NCBI RefSeq assembly: GCF_004343605.1
Contig: NZ_POSF01000005.1
Span: 1 to 64,000 of the forward strand
From: Dehalobacter sp. 12DCB1
GTDB lineage: Bacteria; Bacillota; Desulfitobacteriia; Desulfitobacteriales; Syntrophobotulaceae
Direction of reading: 5' to 3'
DNA length: 64,000 bases
This document shows positions 23,666-32,838 of the stretch, one piece after another. Positions within the stretch are counted from its first letter, which is position 1, and each line of letters starts with the position of its first letter. Below the pieces are notes generated by a model that was given only the letters and a program-made list of their open reading frames with translations, was not told where the DNA came from and did not search any database. A program made the position numbers and the translations under genes.

Positions 23666-24083
23666 GCTGCCGCTCCTCCTTCAGGGCGGCTTTTTTACTG
23701 CCCTGCTGGTTGCGGCCTGCTTTTGGGATATCCGTAAGAGAACCGTTCCCGACATCCTCTGCCTGCTCATCGCCATAACCGGACTGCTGACTTTTGAGCC
23801 GGGAAAACTGTGGGGCATCCTCGCCGGCGTGCCGTTTTTGATTGGCGCTTTGATCCAGAAGGACGGCATGGGCGGCGGGGACATCAAGCTGATGGCAGCG
23901 GCAGGGTTCGTGCTGGGACTGCGCCCAAGCATGACCGCCATAGTCGTGGGCTTTTTAGTGCTGTCTCTGTTTTACGGCGTATATGCCATCATCCAAAAGC
24001 TGCGCGTGAGGGATATGCCAAGGGCATACCCCCTCGCGCCCTTTTTATCGCTTGGCTGCCTTATGGTCTATTTCATTCACTAA
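23655..24083 (+). CDS. Prepilin peptidase (A24 family, CpaA/TadV-like)
   Basis: The 142-aa polytopic membrane protein has both catalytic Asp motifs of A24 aspartic peptidases: DIRKRTVPD near residue 23 and GMGGGDIKLMAA near residue 72. The short form without the methyltransferase domain is typical of TadV/CpaA. It cleaves the leader of the pilins encoded next to it. ATG 23655 overlaps the end of the pilin gene. Confidence 0.88.
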   Translation: MAIKLPLLLQGGFFTALLVAACFWDIRKRTVPDILCLLIAITGLLTFEPGKLWGILAGVPFLIGALIQKDGMGGGDIKLMAAAGFVLGLRPSMTAIVVGFLVLSLFYGVYAIIQKLRVRDMPRAYPLAPFLSLGCLMVYFIH

Positions 24084-24100
24084 ACAAGGAGGAACACATT

Positions 24101-24973
24101 ATGAGATTTTTGAGGAACCGCATGGTGCTTGGCGCGCTCTGCATCGTGCTTTCTTTACTCATCTGCTTTGCGCTTACGCCCCTGTTCAATCAGAGCGTGT
24201 CGCAGAAAACAACTATTGTACGGGTGGTCAAAGACGTCAAATCCGGCGACGAGATCACAAAGGACACGGTGCAGACCGTGGAGGTCGGCGGCTACAACCT
24301 GCCGGAGGACGTGATCCGTCAGAGTGAAGCCGTGATCGGAAAATACGCCAAGACCGATCTAATCACCGGTGACTACATCCTTTCGGAAAAGATATCCGAC
24401 ATGCCCGCCGCTGAAAACGCCTATCTGTACAGCTTAACCGGCGACAAGCAGGCTATTTCCGTCAGCATAAAAAGCTTCGCGCAGGGGCTATCCGGCAAGC
24501 TGATTTCAGGGGATATTGTGTCGGTCATCGCCCCGGATTACCGAAAGCAGGGTTCCACCGTGATCCCCCCGGAGCTTACCTATGTGGAGGTCATCGGCGT
24601 AACCGCCAGCACGGGCAACGACACCGATACCGGCGAAAAGACCGAGGATAACGCCGAGGATAACGCCGAGGATAACGCGGACGGGCGTGAGCTTCCCGCC
24701 ACCGTCACCCTGCTGGTTTCCCCGGAGCAGGCAAAAATCCTCGCGGAGCTGGAATCGGACGGCAAGCTCCATCTTTCCCTCGTCTACAGAGGCGAAAAAG
24801 GGAACGCCGCCAAATTTACCGAGCTGCAAGACAAGGTGATCAACGCGCTGTATCCGGTTCCCGCAGCGCAGAACAGCGAACCGACAGACCAGCCGGCAAC
24901 ATCGGACACTCCGATAGCGCAGGATGCTCCTACAGAACCGGACGCTCCCGTACAGGAAACCGGAGGTGAGTAA
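24101..24973 (+). CDS. cpaB: Flp pilus assembly protein CpaB/RcpC
   Basis: The 290-aa protein has one N-terminal membrane helix (residues about 9-28), a SAF-type domain (VVKDVKSGDEITKDTVQTVE, YAKTDLITGDYILSEKIS) and the RcpC-like middle (AISVSIKSFAQGLSGKLISG), the layout of CpaB. It helps assemble the Flp pilus at the cell surface. A 12-nt tandem repeat encodes EDNAEDNAEDNA around residues 184-195, a flexible acidic insert likely variable in length. ATG has an AGGAGG site. Confidence 0.85.
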   Translation: MRFLRNRMVLGALCIVLSLLICFALTPLFNQSVSQKTTIVRVVKDVKSGDEITKDTVQTVEVGGYNLPEDVIRQSEAVIGKYAKTDLITGDYILSEKISDMPAAENAYLYSLTGDKQAISVSIKSFAQGLSGKLISGDIVSVIAPDYRKQGSTVIPPELTYVEVIGVTASTGNDTDTGEKTEDNAEDNAEDNADGRELPATVTLLVSPEQAKILAELESDGKLHLSLVYRGEKGNAAKFTELQDKVINALYPVPAAQNSEPTDQPATSDTPIAQDAPTEPDAPVQETGGE

Positions 24974-24974
24974 G

Positions 24975-25787
24975 GTGCTGAACTTTATGAAAGGGAGCAT
25001 TTTCTCGCACAGCAAGCCCGTGTCCGCGCCGGAAGAACCGGAACAGGATACGCAGGTGCTGGCGGTATGGGGCAGCCCCGGCAGCGGCAAGACCACGGTC
25101 AGCGTGCGGCTTGCCAAGTATCTGTCCGATCAGAAAAAGAACGTGGCGCTGCTCCTTTGCGATATGACCGCCCCCATGCTGCCCTGCGTCTGCCCATCCA
25201 GTGATCTGGAGTGCGAACGCTCCCTGGGAAGCATCCTCGCCGCCACCCATGTGACGGACCTGCTCATCAAGCAGAACTGCGTCACCCTCAAAAAGATGAG
25301 CTACCTGACGGTCATCGGCATGCTCAAGGGTGAAAACGTATATACCTACCCGCCATACACCCAGGAGCTGGCGACCGAGCTGATCGACCGTCTGCGGGAT
25401 ATCGCCCCGTACATCATCATCGACTGCACCAGCTATATCGCCCATGACATTCTGTCTGCGGTGGCGCTCATGGAAGCCGACTCCGTGCTGCGGCTGGTGA
25501 ACTGCGATCTCAAATCCATCAGCTATCTCTCCAGCCAGCTCCCGCTCCTGAAGGACCAGAAATGGGACGCGGATAAGCAGTACAGGGTGGCGTCCAATAT
25601 AAAGCCCAACCAGGCGGGCGAGAACATCGAACAGGTGCTGGGCAACGCGGCGTTTAAGCTCCCGCATTCAAATGAGCTTGAAAACCTCGCGCTCTGCGGG
25701 GATTTATTCAAGGATCTTTCCTTCAAGGACAGCCGGGGCTTCCGGAAGGAGATTCAGAAAATAAGCAAGGAGGTGTTCGGCGTATGA
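24975..25787 (+). CDS. cpaE: CpaE/TadZ-like P-loop ATPase
   Basis: I chose GTG 24975, ten nt after GGAGGTGAG, giving 270 aa. A Walker A (WGSPGSGKTTVS, residues about 31-42) and a MinD/ParA-like arrangement (VALLLCDMTAPMLP; DIAPYIIIDCTSYIA; LVNCDLKSISYLSS) identify a CpaE/TadZ-type ATPase. These proteins localise the Tad machine. The start is two nt after the cpaB stop, and its end overlaps the cpaF ATG. Confidence 0.8.
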   Translation: MLNFMKGSIFSHSKPVSAPEEPEQDTQVLAVWGSPGSGKTTVSVRLAKYLSDQKKNVALLLCDMTAPMLPCVCPSSDLECERSLGSILAATHVTDLLIKQNCVTLKKMSYLTVIGMLKGENVYTYPPYTQELATELIDRLRDIAPYIIIDCTSYIAHDILSAVALMEADSVLRLVNCDLKSISYLSSQLPLLKDQKWDADKQYRVASNIKPNQAGENIEQVLGNAAFKLPHSNELENLALCGDLFKDLSFKDSRGFRKEIQKISKEVFGV

Positions 25788-27223
25788 GTCGAAACAGACA
25801 CAGAGATGCGGGACGGCAGCCGGCCCCGGCGCTTCCCCAAACAACCGAAAAGTCAAAAGCGCCGGACATGGCAGGCAATCAGAGCCTGTTTTTTTCATCT
25901 TCAAGCGAGCGTGAATTCGGCCCCGTGCTTCGGGAACTGCAGGAGTATATCTCCTCGCATTACGCGGGACTGATCGCGGACGGCGCCACCGGCGACGAGA
26001 TGAAAGCGCAGACCAAGCGGTATATCGGAAAGTACATTCAGGATAACCGCATCGCGGTCGCCGGCATGACCGAACAGCAGTTGGTGGACGCTATTTATAC
26101 CGAAATGGCGGAGTTTTCATTCCTGACAAAATACATCTTCGGCAGTGGGATCGAGGAAATCGACGTCAACGCGTGGGATGATGTGGAGGTGCAGTACAGC
26201 GACGGTACCACCAAAAAGCTGGACGAACACTTTGAAAGCCCTGAACACGCCGTCAATGTGGTGCGGCGCATGCTCCATGTCAGCGGCATGGTACTGGACA
26301 ACGCCAGCCCCACCGCGCTGGGGCATCTCTCCAAGAATATCCGCATCGCCGTGCTGAAAGCCCCTGTGGTGGACGAGGATGTGGGGATCGCGGCGAGTAT
26401 CCGTATCGTCAACCCGCAATCCATGAAAAAAGAGGACTTCATCCGGGGCGGGACCGCGACGGGAGAAATGCTGGACTTTCTGGCGGAGTGCCTGCGGTAC
26501 GGCGTTTCGACCTGTGTGGCGGGAGCGACCTCATCCGGCAAGACTACGCTGGCGGGCTGGCTTCTGACCACTATTCCCGGCAGCAAGAGAATATTCACGA
26601 TAGAAAACGGCTCCCGTGAACTGGCGCTGGTGCGCCGGGAGGACAGCAAGGTTGTAAACAGCGTCATTCACACGCTGACCCGCGACAGCGAAAATGAGCG
26701 TCAGCGGATCACGCAGACCAGCCTGCTGGATATGTCCCTGCGCTTTAATCCGGATTATGTAGTGGTGGGCGAGATGCGCAGCGCGGAAGCAAACGCGGCC
26801 CAGGAAGCCGCGCGCACCGGCATCACCGTACTGACCACCATCCACTCCAACAGCTGTGAGGCAACATGGCGCAGAATGGTCTCACTGTGTAAACGCGCCA
26901 TCGATATGTCCGACGAAACCCTGATGGACTACGTTACGGAAGCCTATCCTCTGGTTGCGTTCTGCAAGCAGCTTGAAAACAAAGCGCGCCGCGTCATGGA
27001 GATCATGGAGTGCGAGATACTGCCTGACGGCACAAGGACCTTCCGTCCGCTGTTCCGGTACCATATCACCGAAAACCACATGGAAAACGGGAAATTCATC
27101 ATCAGCGGCGGGCACGGTATGGTGCAGGGGATTTCCGAAAGCCTGCAAAGGCGCCTGCTCGAAAACGGCATGCCGCAGACCAGCCTGAAACGTATCCTTT
27201 CGATGGGAGGCGTGACCGTATGA
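25784..27223 (+). CDS. cpaF: CpaF/TadA secretion ATPase
   Basis: The 479-aa protein is a VirB11/CpaF-type hexameric ATPase: N-terminal domain with FGSGIEEIDVNAWDDVEVQY in two steps, Walker A GATSSGKTTLAG near residue 247, the Asp/His boxes (FTIENGSRELAL; TRDSENERQRITQTSLL) and Walker B NPDYVVVGEMRSAE near 321, then TGITVLTTIHSNSCEATWRR. It powers pilus extension. As it is the only VirB11-like ATPase visible, it might also serve the conjugation machine. ATGA overlap with cpaE and with tadB. Confidence 0.92.
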   Translation: MSRNRHRDAGRQPAPALPQTTEKSKAPDMAGNQSLFFSSSSEREFGPVLRELQEYISSHYAGLIADGATGDEMKAQTKRYIGKYIQDNRIAVAGMTEQQLVDAIYTEMAEFSFLTKYIFGSGIEEIDVNAWDDVEVQYSDGTTKKLDEHFESPEHAVNVVRRMLHVSGMVLDNASPTALGHLSKNIRIAVLKAPVVDEDVGIAASIRIVNPQSMKKEDFIRGGTATGEMLDFLAECLRYGVSTCVAGATSSGKTTLAGWLLTTIPGSKRIFTIENGSRELALVRREDSKVVNSVIHTLTRDSENERQRITQTSLLDMSLRFNPDYVVVGEMRSAEANAAQEAARTGITVLTTIHSNSCEATWRRMVSLCKRAIDMSDETLMDYVTEAYPLVAFCKQLENKARRVMEIMECEILPDGTRTFRPLFRYHITENHMENGKFIISGGHGMVQGISESLQRRLLENGMPQTSLKRILSMGGVTV

Positions 27224-28149
27224 CTGCCGTTTTGCTTATTGCCTGCGCCGGCATGATTGTCGGCGCTTTTTTGCTGTTTGGGATCTCCCCGCTGGAGTTT
27301 ACCGATGGGCTGTTCGCTTTCCTGACCCGGAAAAACAAAAGCATCAAGGCGGAGATCAATGAAACGACCCATCGGAAAAAGGCCGGCCTCCTGCGCCGCG
27401 AAATCACCGATACGCGGGAAATCCTTAACCTGACCGGCCGGAGCAGCCGTTTTTCCATGGTCTGCGCCGCGTCCTTGCTGCTGTTCGCGGTGGGAGCGAG
27501 TCTGGCCATCCTGATGGGCAATGTTTTTCTCGTGCCGGTGCTGGCATTCGGGATGATGTTCCTGCCTTTTTGGGCAATCCGGCTGACGGCGACGCATTAC
27601 AAAAAGAGCGTAGCCGCCGAGCTGGAAACGGCGCTCTCCATCATCACGACGGCATACCTGCGCAACGAGGATATTCTGACGGCGGTGGAGGAAAGCGCGC
27701 AGTACCTGAATCCGCCCGTGCGGGATGTGTTTACGGAATTCCTGGCGCAGACGAAGCTGATTGATCCGGATGTGGAAACAGCCCTTCACGCCATGAAGCC
27801 GAAAATACAGAACGAGGTCTTTCATGAATGGATCGACGCGATCTGCTCATGCCAGTATGACCGGAGTCTCAAGACCACCCTTACGCCGATTGTTTCAAAG
27901 CTCAGCGACATGCGCATCGTCAACGCGGATCTCGAATATATGGTATCCGAACCGCGCAAGGAATTCATCATGATGGCCCTGATGGTGGTCGGCAACGTGC
28001 CGATCATGTATTTCCTCAACAGGGATTGGTACCATACGCTGATGCACACCGTGGTGGGACAGATCATCCTCGCGGTGTGCGGGGCAGCGATTTTTATCTC
28101 CACGGCATTTGTGATCCGTCTGACCAAGCCCATTGAATACAGGAGGTGA
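27220..28149 (+). CDS. tadB: TadB-like inner-membrane platform protein
   Basis: The 309-aa protein has N-terminal and C-terminal membrane helices around a T2SSF-type core (ELETALSIITTAYLRNEDIL; LHAMKPKIQNEVFHEWIDAI). It is the first of the two GspF-like platform proteins of Tad systems. Its start overlaps cpaF and its stop overlaps the start region of tadC. Confidence 0.8.
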   Translation: MTAVLLIACAGMIVGAFLLFGISPLEFTDGLFAFLTRKNKSIKAEINETTHRKKAGLLRREITDTREILNLTGRSSRFSMVCAASLLLFAVGASLAILMGNVFLVPVLAFGMMFLPFWAIRLTATHYKKSVAAELETALSIITTAYLRNEDILTAVEESAQYLNPPVRDVFTEFLAQTKLIDPDVETALHAMKPKIQNEVFHEWIDAICSCQYDRSLKTTLTPIVSKLSDMRIVNADLEYMVSEPRKEFIMMALMVVGNVPIMYFLNRDWYHTLMHTVVGQIILAVCGAAIFISTAFVIRLTKPIEYRR

Positions 28150-28151
28150 CG

Positions 28152-29027
28152 GTGATAATGATGCAACTGTTTTTTATCGGAATCCTCCTTGCCGCGGGGC
28201 TGTTCTTCATTCTGGCGGACGTGCTGAGGCTTCCGGCCATGAGCGCGGCCAAAGCAATGCTGAGTGTCGGCAAACAGAACAAAAAGGCCGTAAAAACCGT
28301 GGAAACCTGGCTGATGTCCGGCACCGTAAAGCTCTCAAAGTATATCCGGATGGACGAGTACAAGCAAAGCCGCATGACGAATATCCTGAAAGCTGCCGGC
28401 ATCAGCATGACACCCGAGGTCTATTCGGCTTACGCCATTGTCAAGGCCGGAGCCATCCTGCTGATAGCGATACCGTGCTTGGTTATTCTTCCCCTGCTTT
28501 CCCCGGTGCTCATCATTCTCGCAATCCTGACCTACTTCAAGGAAACGAAAAGAGCCGACGAACAGCTTCGGGAAAAGAGGGAACAGATCGAGATGGAACT
28601 GCCCCGGTTTGTCGCCACAATTGAGCAGACTCTCAAGGCCAGCCGGGACGTGCTGGCGATGATCGAAGCCTATAAGAAGAACGCCGGCCCCGCCTTTGCC
28701 CATGAGCTGGACGTGCTGACGGCCGACATGCGCTCCTCTTCTTATGAGGCGGCGCTCACCCGGCTCGAGGCAAGGCTCAACTCGCCCATGCTGTCCGATG
28801 TGGTCAGGGGGCTGATCGGCGTTCTCAGAGGCGACGACAGCGCCGTGTATTTTCAGATGCTGGCCCACGATTTCAAAGCATTGGAACTCCAACGGCTGAA
28901 AGGCCAGGCACAGAAGATCCCGCCGAGAATCCGGGTGTTCTCCTTTATCATGCTGATGTGCTTTTTATTTACCTATCTTGCCATCATTGCCGTGGAGATT
29001 CTCGGCTCACTCGGCAGCATGTTTTAG
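28152..29027 (+). CDS. tadC: TadC-like inner-membrane platform protein
   Basis: The start is probably GTG 28152 or ATG 28158, after the AGGAGG that overlaps the tadB end. The 291-aa product has a T2SSF domain (IEMELPRFVATIEQTLKASR; ARLNSPMLSDVVRGLIGVLR) and a C-terminal membrane helix (VFSFIMLMCFLFTYLAIIAV). It pairs with TadB to form the pilus assembly platform. Confidence 0.82.
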   Translation: MIMMQLFFIGILLAAGLFFILADVLRLPAMSAAKAMLSVGKQNKKAVKTVETWLMSGTVKLSKYIRMDEYKQSRMTNILKAAGISMTPEVYSAYAIVKAGAILLIAIPCLVILPLLSPVLIILAILTYFKETKRADEQLREKREQIEMELPRFVATIEQTLKASRDVLAMIEAYKKNAGPAFAHELDVLTADMRSSSYEAALTRLEARLNSPMLSDVVRGLIGVLRGDDSAVYFQMLAHDFKALELQRLKGQAQKIPPRIRVFSFIMLMCFLFTYLAIIAVEILGSLGSMF

Positions 29028-29042
29028 ATTGGAGGTGTCAAA

Positions 29043-29414
29043 ATGAATCCCACAGAAGTAAAGCGGGCGTTTGAGGAAAAGCTGGGCAGGAATTACGCGC
29101 AATTCGTCATGTCATGGCTGACCATGCAGTCCACCGAACTCATTGAAAAGGCTGAAGAAATCGCAGCCACAAAGCTGATGGTCGAGCTGCTCCCCGAAAC
29201 CGCAAGCACGGAGGACATGGAATACCTGCTGCGTTTTACGAACCCTCTGGAAGTGGTTCGGGATAAGTGGATCGAGGAAAACGGCTCGGAAATGGTGCAT
29301 GACGATGACATGACCCATGCGCTCTGGTCAATTACCGACAAACAGGATGCCGAGCAGGAATACGAGCTGGACAAGGACTTCCTCCCTCCAGAACAGGGGG
29401 TGCAAATGTGCTGA
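29043..29414 (+). CDS. DUF3848-family protein
   Basis: The 123-aa soluble helical protein (VKRAFEEKLGRNYAQFVMSW, then ELIEKAEEIAATKLMVELLP) fits DUF3848, a family confined to Clostridial conjugative elements. It lies inside the Tad operon, between tadC and a DUF4320 gene, although it has no secretion features. It ends EQGVQMC, a weak echo of the tail. The next gene starts inside its last codons. Confidence 0.68.
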   Translation: MNPTEVKRAFEEKLGRNYAQFVMSWLTMQSTELIEKAEEIAATKLMVELLPETASTEDMEYLLRFTNPLEVVRDKWIEENGSEMVHDDDMTHALWSITDKQDAEQEYELDKDFLPPEQGVQMC

Positions 29415-29803
29415 AGATCCTCAGAAGCAACCGCGGTGAGGGATACATCGACGTGGCGGTGCTGGTGCTGTGCGTGATGCTGGTCATCGCCGTGGCGGTG
29501 AGCGTCCTGCCGGTGTTTGTCACCAAAAACAAGCTGGATACCTATGCCTCGGAGCTGTGCCGGGAAGCCGAAATCGCCGGGCGTGTCGGTACGGAAACGA
29601 CCCTTCGCGCACAGGTGCTCACCGAACAAACCGGTCTCGATCCCGACATCACTTGGTCGAAAACCGGAAGAATCCAGCTTAATGAGGAATTCACCATAAC
29701 GGTGACCGCAAGGGCGGATCTCGGGCTGTTCGGCGGCTTCGGGAGCTTCCCCATAACGTTCCAAGCGCGAGCGAGCGGAAAAAGCGAGGTGTACTGGAAG
29801 TGA
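29408..29803 (+). CDS. DUF4320 pseudopilin-like protein
   Basis: The 131-aa protein begins LKILRSNRGEGYIDVAVLVL, the same short basic N-terminus plus R-G-E-G-Y/F-x-D as the pilin at 23402, followed by one membrane helix and a soluble beta-rich domain. That is a TadE-type minor pilin layout; I recall the family as DUF4320. GTG 29408 overlaps the previous gene by seven nt. Confidence 0.75.
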   Translation: MLKILRSNRGEGYIDVAVLVLCVMLVIAVAVSVLPVFVTKNKLDTYASELCREAEIAGRVGTETTLRAQVLTEQTGLDPDITWSKTGRIQLNEEFTITVTARADLGLFGGFGSFPITFQARASGKSEVYWK

Positions 29804-30354
29804 CAATTGGAAAATTATGTGCTATACTGAAAGACAAAAAAGGGACTGCCTTTCCGCTCGTCATCGCGGTTACCCTCGCGCTGGTCATAATCTTTTGCGG
29901 CATATCCGAATATATCCGGCTGGTCATCATTGCGCAGGGTGTTCGGGACGCGGTGCAATCCGCCGTGATTTCGACAGTAAACGACAGTTACGACAACGTG
30001 TATCACGGCGTCCGTGAAGGCTACGCCGGAGCTTATATGCCCTCGGCAAATGACTTTGAGGAAAGCCTGGACTACGGCGACGTCTACGGCCGGCTGGACG
30101 AGCTGCTGGGGCTTCAATCCTCCGGCGGCTATCATGTGAAATATGCTGCCGGTGACGCGGTGGAATTCAAGCTCTCCGGACTGTCGGTCGATCTGGACAA
30201 CATGCCGCTGGCCCCAGGCAGCCCGGACAATGCTCACGGCTTTCTTGCCGACACGACGATCCGGCTGGAGGTTCCCGTGCGGTTCGGGGGCGAGCTGCTT
30301 CCGCCGATGCGGATCAATCTCAGGGTGCAGGCGAAATATATGCCCTTGTTTTAG
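29800..30354 (+). CDS. TadE/TadG-like pseudopilin
   Basis: The 184-aa protein has KKGTAFPLVIAVTLALVIIF near its N-terminus, a one-helix pseudopilin start, followed by an extracellular domain ending in LRVQAKYMPLF. GTG 29800 overlaps the DUF4320 stop, so the two minor pilins are coupled. Confidence 0.75.
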   Translation: MTIGKLCAILKDKKGTAFPLVIAVTLALVIIFCGISEYIRLVIIAQGVRDAVQSAVISTVNDSYDNVYHGVREGYAGAYMPSANDFEESLDYGDVYGRLDELLGLQSSGGYHVKYAAGDAVEFKLSGLSVDLDNMPLAPGSPDNAHGFLADTTIRLEVPVRFGGELLPPMRINLRVQAKYMPLF

Positions 30355-30447
30355 AGATTTTCCGATTGCCATAGACTTCCGGAAATTTCTGTAGTATGGT
30401 GTCCTTGAAAGAGTCCATCAATCTTTTACACAAAGGAGGTATCCCAA

Positions 30448-30978
30448 ATGAAACTGACAGACAAAACAAAGAAGCGGCTCGTCCTCACCGGACTCGGTGT
30501 GGTATGCGTAGCCCTTGTAATAGCGATAGCCTCGCAGTTCAGAACGGAGGAACCCAATGTGGTGCCTGCTCAGCCCTCCTCCACGGTATCGGACGCGGTC
30601 AACCCCAGCGTCCCTCCCGCAGAGCAGACCAATGCACAGGGGGTAAACGCCCAGCCCATTGATCCGGCTGTGACTCCCGATCAAACAACGGACACCGGCG
30701 ATTCAACCGGAACCGAGCAGAGTATTCAGACGGAGGTCACGAAGCCTTCAGAGCCGCCGCAGGATGTGAAAACCAATCCGTCCCAAAAGCCAGACGGAGA
30801 AAAGGTGACGAAACCGGAAAACAGCACAGCCCCGTCTACGCCAAAGGCTGGCGATAAAAATGATAAAGGGCAGATGTGGTTCCCTGGTTTTGGATGGGTT
30901 GATGATGGCGGTGCAAACGAAGGAACAAAAGCAGATGATATGTACGAAAACGGCAACAAAATCGGAGACATGAACTGA
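30448..30978 (+). CDS. DUF6550-like membrane-anchored linker protein
   Basis: The 176-aa protein has one N-terminal membrane helix (residues about 13-31), a long Pro/Thr/Ser/Gln-rich stalk, and a conserved end MWFPGFGWVDDGG followed by DDMYENGNKIGDMN. It is exposed outside the cell; the 'PGFGWV' end is seen in ICE proteins I remember as DUF6550. It probably bridges cell wall and pilus or mating apparatus. Strong AAAGGAGG site. Confidence 0.68.
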   Translation: MKLTDKTKKRLVLTGLGVVCVALVIAIASQFRTEEPNVVPAQPSSTVSDAVNPSVPPAEQTNAQGVNAQPIDPAVTPDQTTDTGDSTGTEQSIQTEVTKPSEPPQDVKTNPSQKPDGEKVTKPENSTAPSTPKAGDKNDKGQMWFPGFGWVDDGGANEGTKADDMYENGNKIGDMN

Positions 30979-30999
30979 TAACTCATAAAAATATGTAAG

Positions 31000-31029
31000 A
31001 GAAGCACAGCAGAAATGCTGTGCTTCTTT
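31000..31029 (+). terminator. Terminator/attenuator hairpin
   Basis: AGAAGCACAGCA pairs with TGCTGTGCTTCT, followed by TTTG, 20 nt before the next ATG. Confidence 0.75.
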
Positions 31030-31049
31030 GCGTTGGAAGGAGGAACTTC

Positions 31050-32753
31050 ATGAAACGTGGGCTCAGTATTTTTTTGATACTCATTTTGCTGCTGACATTT
31101 TTAATCCCTGTTACCGCTTACGCTGACAGTGTTGGGGACGGGAATCTTGATGGCGGCGGCGGAGGGATGGGCAACGGTTCAGATACTGATTACTGGAATC
31201 CTGGCGATGAGGGCGTAAGGGTGACGGTCATTCGGGTAAGCGACCACGCGGTCGTAACAACACCCATAGACCTTACAAACAACACCCCCTCCGAAAACAT
31301 TCGCCATTTTGGTAAGGTAAGTAAGATGTCTTACTCAAATGGAAACAGCCTTAGTCCCAAAATCAACGATTATGATTACGCCAATCCATCTCAAGCCCTG
31401 CCGAGAATCATCAGCTCTTCTGGCGGGAACGGCAATATTGCCGCAATCAAGAGTTATTTCACCGATGAGCAGGTCATTCGGAGCATCGCAACCCTCGTTG
31501 GTATGAATTTTAATGTCCTGATCAACGGCCAATACCGGCTGCTCCTTGAACCTATCGCGTATATGACCTTTGGTGGAATCAAGTATGCCATGACCGCTAC
31601 AGAAGCCGCCCTTTTTGACCAACAGCTGGACGGCGGACTGCGAAGTAAAATGGCGTCTCTCAGTCACAAAAATCTACCCCTTGCGATGTTTTTGGAAACC
31701 CCGGATCTCGGCTATCCGGCGTGGGGCGGTTCTACAACCACTACCGCATCAAACTCCGATATTATTTCCTCTCTTGGACTTGGCATTGTGCGTTTTAGCG
31801 ATGCGGAGCCGGAACCACCGGAAGTCACCACATACGATTATGAGTACCGGGTGAATACGGAAGTTGTCACTTCGGTTACGGTGAGAGGCGGTCAGGCAGA
31901 TCCGGATAATCCCGTCACGGTGAGATTTACAATCGGCGGTCAGACCTATACAGTCAGCGGCGTGTACTATCCACAGGGCGACAGTCAGCTGGTGTGGGTT
32001 CGCTGGACAACGCCGTCAACGCCGCAGACCATGATTATCCGTGTGTCTGTATCGGGCGGCGGCTCGGCAAGTCAGGGCACCATCACCGCGAGGATCGTGG
32101 ATCTTTCAAAAAACGATCCCCCCAATCCGTTGGCCGATGACCGCAACAACTCTTTCACTGCGGCATCCGTACCCAATAAGGCGCAGAGAACCTCGGCATC
32201 CTGGGGTGTTTGGCACCCATGGTGGCATTCCAATTGGGTATGGATTTCTACGGGTCTAAATACCGGTTATTGGGAGGACGAGGGATGGTGGGAGTTTAAC
32301 TGGCTTGCATATACCGCCAGCCTTTCGGCTTCCATGAGTGTCATGCCTGATGCAAAAGACCCGACAGCGTCCGGCAAAACCATGAAAAGCGGATATGGAA
32401 TCAACCAGACCGTTCCCGCCAATATCAGCACCAACCAATCCTCGGCCGTGACGGATGCGCAGACAGCCGTGACGTATTTCCCCGAATGGCGGTACGAAAC
32501 GTACTGGCGATTGCTGGAACGCACACATTCCGGATACAGTTCCAAATTCGAGTTTGCGCCCAACAAATACTCGACCTATAACCGCAGGACGCACTTTACT
32601 CCCATTTGGTTTCCAAACGGAAGCTATACGCCGTATACTTGGCTTATCGACTGCTGGACTCCGGCCGGAATGCTTTCCATGAACCTCACCGATTCGGTGA
32701 CTATCAGCGGAAGCCTTTGGGATGACTGGCATATCGCACCGGTAAAGCCGTAA
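31050..32753 (+). CDS. Secreted 567-aa protein at the end of the Tad locus
   Basis: It begins at ATG 31050 after an AAGGAGG site. A classical signal peptide (residues 1-24, cut after AYA-D) leads to a mature protein with a Gly-rich start, a middle domain containing YRLLLEPIAYMTFGGIKYAM, an Ig-like domain, and a Trp-rich C-terminal part (GVWHPWWHSNWVWIST; WWEFNWLAYTA). No cell-wall anchor is seen. I know it only as an uncharacterised secreted companion of ICE Tad genes; a pilus-tip or adhesin role is inference. Confidence 0.68.
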   Translation: MKRGLSIFLILILLLTFLIPVTAYADSVGDGNLDGGGGGMGNGSDTDYWNPGDEGVRVTVIRVSDHAVVTTPIDLTNNTPSENIRHFGKVSKMSYSNGNSLSPKINDYDYANPSQALPRIISSSGGNGNIAAIKSYFTDEQVIRSIATLVGMNFNVLINGQYRLLLEPIAYMTFGGIKYAMTATEAALFDQQLDGGLRSKMASLSHKNLPLAMFLETPDLGYPAWGGSTTTTASNSDIISSLGLGIVRFSDAEPEPPEVTTYDYEYRVNTEVVTSVTVRGGQADPDNPVTVRFTIGGQTYTVSGVYYPQGDSQLVWVRWTTPSTPQTMIIRVSVSGGGSASQGTITARIVDLSKNDPPNPLADDRNNSFTAASVPNKAQRTSASWGVWHPWWHSNWVWISTGLNTGYWEDEGWWEFNWLAYTASLSASMSVMPDAKDPTASGKTMKSGYGINQTVPANISTNQSSAVTDAQTAVTYFPEWRYETYWRLLERTHSGYSSKFEFAPNKYSTYNRRTHFTPIWFPNGSYTPYTWLIDCWTPAGMLSMNLTDSVTISGSLWDDWHIAPVKP

Positions 32754-32770
32754 ACAACAGAAAAAGAATC

Positions 32771-32806
32771 AGGACCGCATGCACTGAGCTTTGCGGTCCT
32801 TTTCTA
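32771..32806 (+). terminator. rho-independent terminator
   Basis: AGGACCGCA pairs with TGCGGTCCT, followed by TTTTC, ending the Tad operon. Confidence 0.85.
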
Positions 32807-32838
32807 TGCCCAAAAATATATGAAAGGTGGTTATCTTC

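Noticed and set aside
24640-24680. Short tandem repeat GAGGATAACGCC as a regulatory repeat
   Set aside because: It is in frame in cpaB and simply encodes a Glu-Asp-Asn-Ala repeat in a flexible linker.
27211-27223. C-terminus of CpaF (SMGGVTV) as a member of the Met-rich tail group
   Set aside because: It directly follows conserved CpaF sequence without the Gln/Pro linker and belongs to a membrane-machine ATPase; similarity is probably chance.
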